Source of the DNA: Porphyrobacter sp.
Lineage (GTDB): Bacteria > Pseudomonadota > Alphaproteobacteria > Sphingomonadales > Sphingomonadaceae
Direction: 5' to 3'
NCBI GenBank assembly: GCA_027533455.1
Contig: JAPZUC010000015.1
Location: forward strand, 1 to 64,000
DNA: 64,000 bases
Position numbers and translations under genes: made by a program. Numbering within the stretch: position 1 is the stretch's first letter; the number at the start of each line of letters is the position of its first letter. Under the pieces are notes generated by a model that was given only the letters and a program-made list of their open reading frames with translations, had not been told where the DNA came from and did no database searches. Positions 51,616-61,946 of the stretch are shown piece by piece.

Positions 51616-53973
51616 TTAGAACTCGAACAGAGCTTCGATACCCACGTTGCGGCCGCGCAGCAGCGGGCTGAAAGTGCCTGCCGCCGGAGGGCCGAAGGGC
51701 ACGCGGTTGGCCGCACCGACCGAACGCGGGCCGCCGAACGGAACCTGCGTGTCGCCGCCTTCCTGCACTTCGTCGAGCAGGTTACGCCCGTAGACCGAGA
51801 TCGACAGCCCTTCGACCGGCGTGTTCCAGGTGACGTTCGCTTCCAGCTGGTGGATCGCATTCAACCAGCCATAGTTGTCGTCGGTGTAGGCCGCACGGTC
51901 GCGGAACTGGTAGTTCACGCGGGTGAGGATGTCGCTGCTGCCCAGAGCCAGCTCGTGGATCAGGCCCGCGCCCACCGTCAGCGGGGGAACGCGCGGTAGC
52001 GACAGATCGAGGTCACGCTGGTTGATCGCCCGGTCGCCCGAGATGTCAAACAGGATCTTGTCATACTCGGCATCGATCAGACCGATGTTGGCAGTGAGGA
52101 TCAGCGATTCAAACGCCCGCAGCCGCGCTTCGGCTTCAAGACCGGTGATGGTCGCATCGGCGGTGTTGAAGATCGACTGCGCGACACCTTCGGTCGGCGA
52201 GGACTGGTTGACCTCGCGCTGCATGTTGCTGATGCCGGTGAAATAGCCCGCGACGTTGACGGTCAGCACGCCATCGGCGGTCTGGAACTTGCCGCCGACT
52301 TCATAAGTGTCGACCTTTTCCTCGTCGAAGGCCAGCTCGCCGCCGGGTGCCAGCGCGATCTGTTCGAACCCGCGGGCGTTGGTGATGCGGAAGTTGTAAC
52401 CGCCCGAACGGTAGCCGCGGCTCCAGTGGCCGTAGATCTGCCCCGCATCGAATTCGTACTGGAGGCCGATCTTGGGCGACAGGTTGCGGAACCGGACGCG
52501 ATCGTTGAAGCCGTTGTTCTCCGCGCCGGCGGGGAAGAGCGGCGCAAACGCGGCGTTCTGGCTGAAGGGATTGATGCCGGTGGTGGGGCAGGTGCCACCA
52601 ACCACGGAGCATTCGGGGCGCGGGCGCACATAGGTGACGCCGGCGACCTTGGTTTCCTGGTTCCAGCGGATCCCGGCGATGAACGACACGCCCGAACCAA
52701 GCTCGTACTGCGCATTGGCGAACACGCCGAGCACTTCGTGATCCTGCTTGCCGCCACCGAAGAACGGAATGGTGGTCGAGGCGCGAAGATCGCGGCGTTC
52801 GGTGTAGGCGATGTCCTGATCGAACCAGAAGCCGCCGAAGGTCAGGTCGAGGCCGCCCTCGGTCGAGATTGCATAGCGGATTTCGTTCGAGAGCTGCTCC
52901 TGCGCCGTTTCGGTGTTCGAGTGGAACAGGAAGCGCGGGGTAGCATCGATGTCGCCGTTGGTGGTGGCGTCATACTTGCGCCAGCCGAACACGTTGGTCA
53001 GCGTGCCGGCGCCTATATCGACGGTCGCGGTGAGCGAGCCGGTCCAGATCTCGTTGCCGTAGCTGCCCGGCTCGTCGATCGAGAAGTCGAAGCTGTTGCG
53101 ATCATAAATGCCGCGGTTCTGGCCGGAGGGGCCATCGCCGTCGCTCTTGAAGTAGTCGAGCTTGCCGAGCAGGGTCAGGCCGCCGAAACGTCCTTCCAGC
53201 GCGCCGCGCAGGATCTTTGTTTCCGCTGCGCCGTGGTTCGAACCGTCGAACAGGTTGCGGAAGTAGCCTTCGTCCTTGTTGTAATAGGCGCCGACCTTGA
53301 ACAGCAGCTTGTCTTCTACGATCGGGCCGGAGATCACACCGCTGACGGTGTAGTTGGCGCCGCCGCGGCCGCCATCAACCGGGCCGTCAACCGCTGCGCG
53401 GAACTTGCCGCGGAAGTCTTCGGTGGGGTTGCCGGTGTTGATCAGCACTGCGCCGCCAGTGACGTTGCGGCCGAACAGCACGCCCTGCGGACCGCGCAGC
53501 ACTTCGACGCTGGCAAGGTCGAACAGGTCGAAGACGACGCCGGCGTTGAAGCCGAGATACACGCCGTCGACGAACACGCCCACAGTCGGGTCGATCGAGG
53601 GGATCGACGAGTTGATGCCGAGGCCGCGGATCGAGAAGTTCGCGGTGCCGCGGCTGGTGCCGATCTGGTCAAGGCTGACGTTCGGAGCCTGGAACGAAAG
53701 ACCGGCGATGTCGCGGATCTTGAAGGCTTCAAGCGTGTTTTCGTTGAACGCGGTGACGGCGAGCGGCACTTCCTGAACGTTTTCGGCATCCTTGGTCTTG
53801 GTGCCGGTGACAAGGATTTCGTTGATCGAGTCCAGCTGGCTGGTCGATTCCTCTTCGGCGGTTGCCTCGGCGTCCTGCGCGTGAGCGGCGACGGGGGTCA
53901 GTGCGGCGGCCGAGAGGAACAGCGCAAGCTTGCCGAGCCGCAGGCGGCCCGACACGGGGGTTGCGATTGTCAT
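51616..53973 (-). CDS. TonB-dependent outer-membrane receptor
   Basis: A 785-residue receptor. The signal peptide is LALFLSAAALTPVAAHAQ, then a TonB box region INEILVTGTKTKD, a plug domain (VEVLRGPQGVLFGRNVTGGA) and a 22-strand barrel ending with the terminal Phe (GIEALFEF). It takes up a large substrate through the outer membrane using TonB energy; the ligand is unknown. The ATG at 53973 has GGGAGAG upstream. It is alone, without a visible regulator or enzyme partner beside it. Confidence 0.94.
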   Translation of the reverse strand: MTIATPVSGRLRLGKLALFLSAAALTPVAAHAQDAEATAEEESTSQLDSINEILVTGTKTKDAENVQEVPLAVTAFNENTLEAFKIRDIAGLSFQAPNVSLDQIGTSRGTANFSIRGLGINSSIPSIDPTVGVFVDGVYLGFNAGVVFDLFDLASVEVLRGPQGVLFGRNVTGGAVLINTGNPTEDFRGKFRAAVDGPVDGGRGGANYTVSGVISGPIVEDKLLFKVGAYYNKDEGYFRNLFDGSNHGAAETKILRGALEGRFGGLTLLGKLDYFKSDGDGPSGQNRGIYDRNSFDFSIDEPGSYGNEIWTGSLTATVDIGAGTLTNVFGWRKYDATTNGDIDATPRFLFHSNTETAQEQLSNEIRYAISTEGGLDLTFGGFWFDQDIAYTERRDLRASTTIPFFGGGKQDHEVLGVFANAQYELGSGVSFIAGIRWNQETKVAGVTYVRPRPECSVVGGTCPTTGINPFSQNAAFAPLFPAGAENNGFNDRVRFRNLSPKIGLQYEFDAGQIYGHWSRGYRSGGYNFRITNARGFEQIALAPGGELAFDEEKVDTYEVGGKFQTADGVLTVNVAGYFTGISNMQREVNQSSPTEGVAQSIFNTADATITGLEAEARLRAFESLILTANIGLIDAEYDKILFDISGDRAINQRDLDLSLPRVPPLTVGAGLIHELALGSSDILTRVNYQFRDRAAYTDDNYGWLNAIHQLEANVTWNTPVEGLSISVYGRNLLDEVQEGGDTQVPFGGPRSVGAANRVPFGPPAAGTFSPLLRGRNVGIEALFEF

Positions 53974-54087
53974 GTTGTAACTCTCCCTGAGTTGAGGCGC
54001 GCCCAATAGCAATACGTTCAGCCAATGCAACCTATCTTGCGACGGCTCGCCGCGCCTTCAATCCGCGCTATCTTCAGAGATTGGAAG

Positions 54088-56847
54088 TTACACCTTTTCC
54101 AGTTGTTGCTGGCGCTGGTCGCTGGCGGCGGCGAGCAGCGCGGCCTCGATTTCGACGAGGCGTTCGGGGGTCTTGATCTTGGCGGAGGTCAGATCAGTCA
54201 CATAGAACGTGTCCGCCGCAGCCTCGCCATAGGCGGTGATGTGCGCCGAATGGACGATGAGGTTGGCCTTGTAGAGCGCATGGGCCAGCCGGTTGAGCAA
54301 CGCGGGCCGATCACGCGCAGTCACCTCGATCACAGTGAAGTGGTTCGATGCGTCGTTGTCGAAGCTCACCCGCGGTGCGACATCGAAGGCCTTGGCGCGC
54401 GAATGGGCAAGCGGGCGCGCGGCCAGCTTGGGCACCAGTTCGACCTTGGCGAGCAGGGCATCGCGGATGCCCTTTTCAATGCGGGCCATCTGCCCCTTTT
54501 CGCGGAACGGCTGGGCGTTGTGATCCTGCACCAGGAAGTTGTCGACCGCATAGCCGCTGCGGGCGGTGTGGATGCGCGCGTCGATGATGTTTGCACCGGC
54601 AAGGTGGATGCCGCCCGCCATGCGGTAGAACAGGCCGGGGTGATCGGCGGCGATGACGCTCACTCTCGTTGCGCCGCGCGTCTCGTCGACTTCGCAGGCT
54701 ATCGACAGCGCCTCGCCAGCGGCCTGCGCGGCGTCATACTGGGCGAGGTTTCCGGCGATGATATCCTCGGGTTCGGCGATCCAGTAGGCGTCGCCCAGCA
54801 GCGCGCCGATGGAATCCACGAGGTGATCCTGATCGCCGAGCAACCGCTGCACGGCGTCTTTCTTGGCGGTGACGCGCTGCTTTCTTCCGTTGCCCTTGTG
54901 GCCGAGCCGCAGCCGCTCCTGCGCGGCGTCGAACAGCTCGCCGAGAAGCTGTGCCTTCCAGCTGTTCCATGTCCCCGGCCCGACCGCGCGGATATCGACT
55001 GCGGTGAGGATCGCGAGGTTGCGCAGGCGTTCGAGGCTTTGGACCTCGCCGACGAAATCCTCGATCGTCTTGGGATCGGTGAGATCGCGCTTCTGCGCGG
55101 TGCGGCTCATCAGCAGGTGTTGCAGCACCAGCCAGGCGACCAGATCGGTCTCCTTCTCGTCGAGCCCGAAGCGCGGGCATAGCTGGTGCGCGACAACAGC
55201 GCCCAGTTCGGAGTGATCCCCGCCGCGTCCCTTGGCGATATCGTGGAGCAACACCGCAACATAAAGCGCGCGGCGCGAGGCCAGCTTCGGAAATTCGCGG
55301 GTGCCGCGCGGGTGATCGGCGGCCAGCAGCCCGCGTTCGATCTGGCTCAGGAGGCCGATGGCGCGGATAGTATGCTCGTCGACCGTGTAGTGGTGATACA
55401 TGTCGAACTGCATCTGCGCGTTGACCCGGCCGAAATCGGGGACAAAGCGGCCGAACACGCCTGCCTCGTTCATCCAGCGCAGTGCGGTTTCGGGGTCCTT
55501 CCTTCCGCTGAGCAGATCAAGGAACAGTGCATTGGCGCGCTTGTCGCGGCGCAGCTTGCCGTCGATCAGCTTGGCGTCGCGGCCCACCTTGCGCATGGTT
55601 TCGGGGTGGATTTCCAGCCCTTCGGCCTCGGCCAGCTGGAACACCTCGATCAGCCGCACCGGATCGGCCCGGAACCAGTCGTCGCCGGGAGCGCGCAACC
55701 GTCCGGCCTCGACCGAATAGCCCTTGAACATCCGGGGGCGCTGGGTCCACCCGGCGAAGAACCCGGTGCGCGGGCGCTTCTTGGCCATCTCCTCGTCAAG
55801 GTGCGAGAGGAACACACCGGTCAGGCTGCCCACCCGCTTCACTTGCAGGAAGTAGTACTGCATGAACCGCTCCACCGCGCTCTTGCCGGGGCGGTCGGCG
55901 AACAGCATCCGTTCGGCCACCTGCCGCTGCAGGTCGAAGGTCAGGCGGTCCTCGGCGCGGTCGGTGATCAGGTGCATATGGCAGCGCGCTGCCAGCAGAA
56001 AACCTTCGGCACGGCGGAAGCTGCGATACTCGGATGCGGTCAGCAGGCCCACGTCGACCAGCTGCGCCGCGCTGTCGACGCGGTGGACATATTTGCCGAT
56101 CCAGTAGAGCGTCTGGAGATCGCGCAGGCCGCCCTTTCCCTCCTTGATGTTGGGCTCGACGACATAGCGGCTGTCTCCCATCCGCTTGTGCCGCGCGTCG
56201 CGCTCGGCCAGCTTCTGGGTGAGGAACTGGCGTTCATTGCCGCGCGCAACCTCGTTCCAGAACCGCCCGCGCAGCTCTTCGTAAAGCGCCTGCTCGCCCC
56301 ACACCAACCGGCTTTCGAGCAGGGCGGTACGGATCGTCAGATCCTCCTTCGCCATGCGGATCGTGTCGGACACAGTGCGGCTGGAGTGGCCGACCTTGAG
56401 GCCCAGATCCCACAGGATGTAGAGCATCGTCTCGATCACCTGCTCGCACCACGGCGCGCGCTTGCCGGGCGTGATAAAGGCGACATCGACGTCCGAATGC
56501 GGCGCCATCTCGGCGCGGCCATACCCCCCCACCGCGAGGATCGCGAGCCGTTCGGCCTGCGTCGCATTGGGGACAGGGTAGAGGTGCGTGGTGACGTGAT
56601 CGTGGATCACCCGCAGCAGCTGATCCATCAGGAAGCTGAAACCCGCCGTGACATCGTGCCCTGCCGAAGGGGTCTCCTCCAGCCGGCGGCCGAGTTCGAT
56701 GCGCCCCTCGTCCAGCGCCATGCGCAGCGCCGTGACGATGGCCGGGCGGGCGCCGGACCCGCCCGCCGCGTGCAGCGCCGCGATCTCCTCGGCCAGCGCG
56801 CGCCGGTCGATGATCGCGCGCTGCCCGGGGACGCGCTTCAGGTTCAC
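54088..56847 (-). CDS. glnD: Bifunctional uridylyltransferase/uridylyl-removing enzyme (PII)
   Basis: A 919-residue nitrogen sensor. The nucleotidyltransferase domain has VGGYGRAEMAPHSDVDVAFI, the HD domain VLLHDIAKGRGGDHSELGAV, and two C-terminal ACT domains (VSVIAADHPGLFYRMAGGIH and VIEVTARDRPALLNRLAHAL) sense glutamine. It adds or removes UMP on PII proteins. Full length and typical domain order. It ends 57 bases before the TonB receptor start region on the other side. Confidence 0.96.
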   Translation of the reverse strand: MNLKRVPGQRAIIDRRALAEEIAALHAAGGSGARPAIVTALRMALDEGRIELGRRLEETPSAGHDVTAGFSFLMDQLLRVIHDHVTTHLYPVPNATQAERLAILAVGGYGRAEMAPHSDVDVAFITPGKRAPWCEQVIETMLYILWDLGLKVGHSSRTVSDTIRMAKEDLTIRTALLESRLVWGEQALYEELRGRFWNEVARGNERQFLTQKLAERDARHKRMGDSRYVVEPNIKEGKGGLRDLQTLYWIGKYVHRVDSAAQLVDVGLLTASEYRSFRRAEGFLLAARCHMHLITDRAEDRLTFDLQRQVAERMLFADRPGKSAVERFMQYYFLQVKRVGSLTGVFLSHLDEEMAKKRPRTGFFAGWTQRPRMFKGYSVEAGRLRAPGDDWFRADPVRLIEVFQLAEAEGLEIHPETMRKVGRDAKLIDGKLRRDKRANALFLDLLSGRKDPETALRWMNEAGVFGRFVPDFGRVNAQMQFDMYHHYTVDEHTIRAIGLLSQIERGLLAADHPRGTREFPKLASRRALYVAVLLHDIAKGRGGDHSELGAVVAHQLCPRFGLDEKETDLVAWLVLQHLLMSRTAQKRDLTDPKTIEDFVGEVQSLERLRNLAILTAVDIRAVGPGTWNSWKAQLLGELFDAAQERLRLGHKGNGRKQRVTAKKDAVQRLLGDQDHLVDSIGALLGDAYWIAEPEDIIAGNLAQYDAAQAAGEALSIACEVDETRGATRVSVIAADHPGLFYRMAGGIHLAGANIIDARIHTARSGYAVDNFLVQDHNAQPFREKGQMARIEKGIRDALLAKVELVPKLAARPLAHSRAKAFDVAPRVSFDNDASNHFTVIEVTARDRPALLNRLAHALYKANLIVHSAHITAYGEAAADTFYVTDLTSAKIKTPERLVEIEAALLAAASDQRQQQLEKV

Positions 56848-56857
56848 GCCTGAAGGC

Positions 56858-58567
56858 TCACGCGGCGACGGCTTGTTCGAGATAGCGGGCCTTTACGGTG
56901 CGCTTGTCGATCTTCTGCGTGCCGAGGCGTGGCAGGGCTTCCTCAGCTAGCCAGATCTGGTGCTCGAGCGGCACCTTGAACGGCGCGATCCGCTCCAGCA
57001 GGAAGGCGCGCAGCTCTGCCGGGCTGATGGACGGGCGGCCTTCCTTCATGGTGTATACCGCCGCCGGGACTTCGCCGAAACGCTCGTCCGGCAGGCCGAA
57101 GACCGAACATTCGCCGATATCGTCATGGGCGTAGATCGCGTCTTCCACCTCGATGCAGGAAATATTCTCGCCGCCGCGGATGATGATGTCCTTCTTGCGG
57201 TCGACGATGAAGAGGTAATCGTCCGCGTCGAGATAGCCCAAGTCACCGGTGCGGAAATAGCCGGTGTCGGTGAAGGCGGCCTTGGTGGCTTCCTCGTTCT
57301 TCCAGTAGCCGCGGAAATTGGCGACTGAACGGATGCACACCTCGCCCACCTGACCTTGCGGCAGGGGGTTGCCCATGTCGTCGAGGATCGCAAGATCGAC
57401 CATCGGCTTGCTGGGCCGCCCGGTCGAACCGGGCTTGGCGAGGTAGTTCTCGTTGAAATTGCCGCAGCCTACCGCGTTGGTTTCCGTGAGGCCGTATCCG
57501 AGCAGCGGGAAGCTGCCGGGGAAGGCTTCCTTAATGCGGGTGACGTGCTCCACCGGGCGCGGCGCACCGCCTGCGGCGAAGCTCTTGCAGGCCGAGAGGT
57601 CGTAGTTCTCGCGGTCAGGGTGGTTGGCGATTTCGTAGCTCATCAGCGGCACGCCGACGAAATAGGAGACCTTTTCTTCCGCCATCAGCCTGATCGCGAG
57701 GCCCGCGTCCCACTTGGGCATCAGCACCAGCTTGCGCGCGATGGCGAAGCTCTGGAGGAACAGCGGCACTTCGCCCGTCACGTGGAACAGCGGCACGGCG
57801 ACCAGCGCGCAGGGCTGATCGGTGATAACATCCCCGCCGCTTTCGAGATGCACCTTGGCCATCGCGCTCTGGGCGACATAGTTCATCACGGCATTCACGA
57901 CGCCGCGGTGATCGGACCACGCGCCCTTCGACTTGCCGGTCGAACCCGAGGTGTAGAGGATGGTGGCGAGATCGTCCGGCCCGAGCGCGCCGAGCATCGC
58001 CATCGCCGCAGCATTGCCATCGGCCCAAGTGGCAGCAAGGCCCTCTGCGGGCGGATTGCCGTGGGTGAACAGCACGATCTTGGCGGGATGCGCATGGCCA
58101 TCCAGCCGCGCGGCGCGGCCATCATCGGCCAGCAGCACCTTGCATTCGGCAAGCTCAAGCCCGTAGGCCAGTTCCTCGCCGCTCGAGAAACCGTTCAGCA
58201 GCGTCGCGCAGCCGCCAGCCATCAGGATGCCCATATAGGCGATCATCCAGTTGGCCGAATTGCGCGCCGCGATGCCGACGCGGTCGCCCTTGGCGATGCC
58301 GTGGGTCTTAACCAGCCCTTCGGCAACGCAGGCGGCGGCAGCATAAGCCTCGCCGAAGGTCAGGCGGATATCGCCATCGACAAGGAAGGGCAGGTCCTTG
58401 TTCTGATTGGCGAAGTGGGCGAAATAATGAGCGAGCGTCGGGGGTGCGCCGGCGAAGGCGGGCATGGTGATGCCGTCGCGGGTGAAGGGCACGGTGGCAA
58501 ACGGCTGTCCGTCAGCGGTCAGGCCGGTGATGATCGCTTCGAGCGCATTGTCCAGCTGGGTGGGCAT
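56858..58567 (-). CDS. Class I adenylate-forming acyl-CoA synthetase
   Basis: A 569-residue AMP-binding enzyme with the P-loop ILYTSGSTGKSKGA, LGYGLTETNAVG (A5), GYFRTGDLGYLDADDYLFIV (A7), DRKKDIIIRGGENISCIEVE (A8) and the catalytic Lys in LGTQKIDKRTVK. It activates a carboxylic acid with ATP and CoA; substrate unknown, perhaps a medium or long fatty acid or aromatic acid. The ATG at 58567 has GAGAGAGG ten bases before. It precedes glnD by 10 bases on the same strand, though a shared function is not obvious. Confidence 0.9.
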   Translation of the reverse strand: MPTQLDNALEAIITGLTADGQPFATVPFTRDGITMPAFAGAPPTLAHYFAHFANQNKDLPFLVDGDIRLTFGEAYAAAACVAEGLVKTHGIAKGDRVGIAARNSANWMIAYMGILMAGGCATLLNGFSSGEELAYGLELAECKVLLADDGRAARLDGHAHPAKIVLFTHGNPPAEGLAATWADGNAAAMAMLGALGPDDLATILYTSGSTGKSKGAWSDHRGVVNAVMNYVAQSAMAKVHLESGGDVITDQPCALVAVPLFHVTGEVPLFLQSFAIARKLVLMPKWDAGLAIRLMAEEKVSYFVGVPLMSYEIANHPDRENYDLSACKSFAAGGAPRPVEHVTRIKEAFPGSFPLLGYGLTETNAVGCGNFNENYLAKPGSTGRPSKPMVDLAILDDMGNPLPQGQVGEVCIRSVANFRGYWKNEEATKAAFTDTGYFRTGDLGYLDADDYLFIVDRKKDIIIRGGENISCIEVEDAIYAHDDIGECSVFGLPDERFGEVPAAVYTMKEGRPSISPAELRAFLLERIAPFKVPLEHQIWLAEEALPRLGTQKIDKRTVKARYLEQAVAA

Positions 58568-58764
58568 GCGGTGATTTCCTCTCTCTCTTGTTGTTGCGGC
58601 CTTCTGGCCGGGTGCGACCCCGTCCTTAATTGCCTGTCCCATTCCGCGCGGCGGTGTCCGTGCCCCTTCCCCTGCCCCGTCCGCTGTGCCAGAAGCGCCA
58701 GCGCGACCGGGGCCATTTCGGGCCCGCCGATACGGCATATCATTGTCAATAAGAGGTTCGCTCC

Positions 58765-59661
58765 GTGCTGTCACTACTTGCCGCAAGCGGCGCCGTCGAT
58801 CCGATCCAGTTCACTGATCTGGGCCTCAAGCCGGGGATCGAGCTGGGGTTCTTCACCCTGCGCTATTACTCGCTGGCCTACCTGTTCGGGGTGATCTTTG
58901 CCTATTGGCACACCTCGAAGATGCTGAAGCAGCCGGGCGCGCCGATGGCGCAGCGTCACGCGGACGATCTGTTTTTCTACTGCACGCTTGGCGTGATCCT
59001 CGGCGGGCGGCTCGGCTATGCGCTGTTCTACACCGGGGGCGAGACCGGGATCCCCAGCGCATTCACCGACTTTTCGGGCGAAGGCTTTGTCTCGTGGAAG
59101 CTGCTGCGCCTGTGGGATGGCGGGATGAGCTTCCACGGCGGCCTGCTCGGCGTGACGGCGGCGATGGCGTGGGTGTCGTGGCGCGACAAGCTGAACTTCA
59201 TCCGCGTGGTCGATTACGTCAGCGTCGGCGTGCCGATGGGGATGCTGCTCGGGCGGCTCGCCAATTTCATCAATGGCGAGCTGTGGGGCCGCGTGACGAC
59301 GGTGCCTTGGGGCATGGTGTTCCCCCGCGCTGGCGACCTGCCGCGCCACCCCAGCCAGCTTTATCAGGCGGGGCTCGAAGGGCTGGCGATGCTGGTCATC
59401 ATGCTGGCGCTGTTCTGGCTCACCCGCGCGCGCTATCGCCCGGGCTTGCTGGCGGGCGTGTTCACCACCGGCATGGGGCTGGCGCGCTTCGTCAACGAAT
59501 TTTTCCGCGAGCCCGATCAACAACTGGCTGACTTTGCCGCCCGGACCGGGCTATCGATGGGACAATGGCTGACCATACCGCTTATCCTGACTGGATTGAT
59601 TGTCGTGATCTCCGCGCTGCGGAAGCAGCCGCTGGCGGCGGGCACGACAGCACCGGCCTGA
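58765..59661 (+). CDS. lgt: Prolipoprotein diacylglyceryl transferase
   Basis: A 298-residue membrane enzyme that attaches diacylglycerol to the lipobox cysteine. It has the Lgt signature around [18 protein letters not shown], the catalytic region [14 protein letters not shown] (His), and [13 protein letters not shown]. Seven hydrophobic segments. The start is GTG at 58765 with AAGAGG before it. The next gene overlaps its 3' end. A 197-base gap without genes separates it from the synthetase on the other strand. Confidence 0.95.
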   Translation: MLSLLAASGAVDPIQFTDLGLKPGIELGFFTLRYYSLAYLFGVIFAYWHTSKMLKQPGAPMAQRHADDLFFYCTLGVILGGRLGYALFYTGGETGIPSAFTDFSGEGFVSWKLLRLWDGGMSFHGGLLGVTAAMAWVSWRDKLNFIRVVDYVSVGVPMGMLLGRLANFINGELWGRVTTVPWGMVFPRAGDLPRHPSQLYQAGLEGLAMLVIMLALFWLTRARYRPGLLAGVFTTGMGLARFVNEFFREPDQQLADFAARTGLSMGQWLTIPLILTGLIVVISALRKQPLAAGTTAPA

Positions 59662-61508
59662 CAGATGGCGAGCGCGTCTGGAAAAGCGCGCTCCGGCTGA
59701 TCGATCCCCCGGACGAGGTTACGGCCCGTGCCGAGACTGCCGCCCGCGAAAAGGCCGAGGCCGAAGCGCGTGCCATAGCCGAACGCGAAGCGCGCGAGCA
59801 GGCCGCCGCCGAGGCACGCGCGAAAAAGCTCGCCGAGGCAGAAGCCCGCGCGCGTGCGCAGGCCGAAGCGCGCGCCAAGGCCGAGGCCGAGGCTCAGGCC
59901 CGCAAGGAAGCCAAGGCCCGCGCCGAAGCTGAAGCCAAGGCAAGGGCCGAGGCGGAAGCCCGTGCCAAGGCCGAAGCCGAAGCCGCCGAAGCCGCTGAAC
60001 GCGAACGTGCCGAAGCCGAGGCGCATCGCATTGCCGAAGCCCGCGCCAAGGCTGCCGAGGAAGCGCGTCTGAAGAAGGAGGCTGAAGCCAAGGCACGCGC
60101 CAAGGCTGAAGCCGAAGCCAAGGCCAAGGCCGAAGCAGAGGAGAAGGCCCGCAAGGTCGCTGAGGAAAAAGCGCGCCGTGAGGCGGAAGCCAAGGCCGCG
60201 GCCGAAGAAAAGGCGCGCAAAGCCGCCGAGGAAAAGGCCCGCCGCGAGGCCGAGGAAGCGGCCCGACTCGCCGCCGAGGAACAGGCCCGTCGTGAAGCGG
60301 AGGAAGCCGCCGAAGCCGCGCGCCTCGCAGCCGAAGAGGCCGCCCGCCGCGCCGCCGAAGAAGAAGCCGCCCGCATCGCTGCCGAGGAGCAAGCCAAGCG
60401 CGAGGCCGAGGAAGCCGCCGCTGCCGAACAGGCCCGGCTCGAAGCCGAAGTGCTCGCCCGCGCGCAGGTCGATGTTCCCGCCACCCTCAAGCGTCTGATC
60501 CGCGAGACCGGCCCTGTCAGCCTCGCGCAGTATATGGGCGAAAGCAACGCGCGCTATTACGCCAGCCGCGATCCCCTGGGCGAGCAGGGCGATTTCATCA
60601 CCGCGCCCGAAATCAGCCAGATGTTCGGCGAGCTGATCGGCCTGTGGCTCACCGACCTGTGGGTGCGCATGGGCAGCCGCAAGCGCATCCACTATGTCGA
60701 GTTGGGCCCGGGGCGCGGCACGCTGGCGAGGGACGCGCTCGCCGCCTCGGCGCGGTATGAGTTCGCGCCGGAGATCCACTTCGTCGAGACCTCTGCCTCC
60801 CTGCGCAAGATCCAGCGCGAAGCCTTCCCCGGCTGCCACCACCACCACGATATCTCGACCCTGCCCGACGATGCGCCGCTGCTGATCGTCGCCAACGAGT
60901 TTTTCGATGCCCTGCCGATCCACCAGCTATTGCGATCCGCCGATGGCTGGTTCGACCGGATGGTGGGGCTGGACGGCGAGAATTTCACCTTCATGGCCGG
61001 CCAGGAGCGGATGGATCACATCGTCCCGCCAAGCTGGCGCAGCGCCGCGCAGGGCGCGATGATCGAGACCAGCCCGGCCGCTGTCGCGCTGATGACCGAG
61101 ATTGCCCGGCGCCTGAAGGAACAGGGCGGCGCGGCGCTGATCATCGACTATGGCAACATGGAACTGCGTTCGGGATCGACCTTGCAGGCGCTGAAGGCGC
61201 ACAAGAAGGTCGATGTCTTCGCGCATCCGGGCGATGCCGACCTGACCGCGCATGTCGATTTCGAATTGCTCAAGCACGTCGCCGAGGACAACGGCGCGGA
61301 TGTGATGGGGCTGCAGTATCAGGGCGAATGGCTGCGCCAGATGGGGATCGACACGCGGATGGAAGCGCTTCAGCGGCGCAATCCCGCCGAAAGCCAGGTC
61401 ATCAGGCGCCAGCGTGACCGGCTGGTCGAGGACCATCATATGGGCACGCTGTTCAAGGTGCTCGGCATCTGCGGGCGGCGCTGGCCGTTCGGGGTCGGGT
61501 TCGAGTGA
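59565..61508 (+). CDS. MidA/NDUFAF7-type methyltransferase with long Ala/Glu/Lys coiled-coil N-terminus
   Basis: A 647-residue protein. Residues ~50-300 are a low-complexity helix of repeated [16 protein letters not shown] units, like the TolA stalk, without break. Residues ~305-647 form the SAM-dependent methyltransferase of the MidA/NDUFAF7 (DUF185) family: [55 protein letters not shown] and [13 protein letters not shown]. The family methylates an Arg of a complex I subunit in mitochondria. The ATG at 59565 lies 97 bases inside lgt; no ATG, GTG or TTG follows before the coiled coil, though a CTG at 59658 overlaps the lgt stop. The extension is unusual for the family. Confidence 0.85.
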   Translation: MADHTAYPDWIDCRDLRAAEAAAGGGHDSTGLTDGERVWKSALRLIDPPDEVTARAETAAREKAEAEARAIAEREAREQAAAEARAKKLAEAEARARAQAEARAKAEAEAQARKEAKARAEAEAKARAEAEARAKAEAEAAEAAERERAEAEAHRIAEARAKAAEEARLKKEAEAKARAKAEAEAKAKAEAEEKARKVAEEKARREAEAKAAAEEKARKAAEEKARREAEEAARLAAEEQARREAEEAAEAARLAAEEAARRAAEEEAARIAAEEQAKREAEEAAAAEQARLEAEVLARAQVDVPATLKRLIRETGPVSLAQYMGESNARYYASRDPLGEQGDFITAPEISQMFGELIGLWLTDLWVRMGSRKRIHYVELGPGRGTLARDALAASARYEFAPEIHFVETSASLRKIQREAFPGCHHHHDISTLPDDAPLLIVANEFFDALPIHQLLRSADGWFDRMVGLDGENFTFMAGQERMDHIVPPSWRSAAQGAMIETSPAAVALMTEIARRLKEQGGAALIIDYGNMELRSGSTLQALKAHKKVDVFAHPGDADLTAHVDFELLKHVAEDNGADVMGLQYQGEWLRQMGIDTRMEALQRRNPAESQVIRRQRDRLVEDHHMGTLFKVLGICGRRWPFGVGFE

Positions 61509-61522
61509 GGGAGAAGGTTGCG

Positions 61523-61942
61523 ATGAAACGGATCGTGGCAGCTTGCGCGCTGGGTCTGGCGGCACTGGCGCCTTCGGTATGGGCGGCAGAGCCGATCACG
61601 GGCCGTTGGGTCACGGCGGAAAAAGACGCGGTGGTGGCGATTGGCACGTGCGGCAAGGCGCTGTGCGGGCGGATCGAGAAATTCCTGATCGCGCCTGCCG
61701 GCGGCAACGACCAGCGCGACATCAACAACTCCGACCCCGCCAAGCGCAGCCGCAAGCTGCTCGGCACCGCGATCCTCTTTGGTCTCGCGGCGGACGGCGG
61801 CGCGTGGCACGGACAGGTCTATGACCCGAAGAAGGGCAAGACCTACAAGGCCGAGGTGCGCCGCAAGCCCGACGGGACGCTTGAGGTAAAGGGCTGCGTC
61901 GGGCCGTTCTGTCAGGCGCAGGTGTGGAAGAGAGCGGCGTAG
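61523..61942 (+). CDS. Exported DUF2147 protein
   Basis: A 139-residue protein with signal peptide MKRIVAACALGLAALAPSVW (cut after AWA) and the DUF2147 pattern: ITGRWVTAEKDAVVAI, CGKALCGRI, GQVYDPKKGKTYKAEV and LEVKGCVGPFCQAQVWKR. The domain is a small beta-barrel of unknown function. ATG 61523 is preceded by AGAAGG. A GTG at 61505 overlapping the methyltransferase stop is possible but adds residues before the signal. Confidence 0.88.
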   Translation: MKRIVAACALGLAALAPSVWAAEPITGRWVTAEKDAVVAIGTCGKALCGRIEKFLIAPAGGNDQRDINNSDPAKRSRKLLGTAILFGLAADGGAWHGQVYDPKKGKTYKAEVRRKPDGTLEVKGCVGPFCQAQVWKRAA

Positions 61943-61946
61943 CGCG

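Noticed and set aside
59517..60923. Gly/Phe/Leu-rich minus-strand frame opposite the coiled coil
   Set aside because: It is the complement of the Ala/Glu repeat and looks regular only for that reason.
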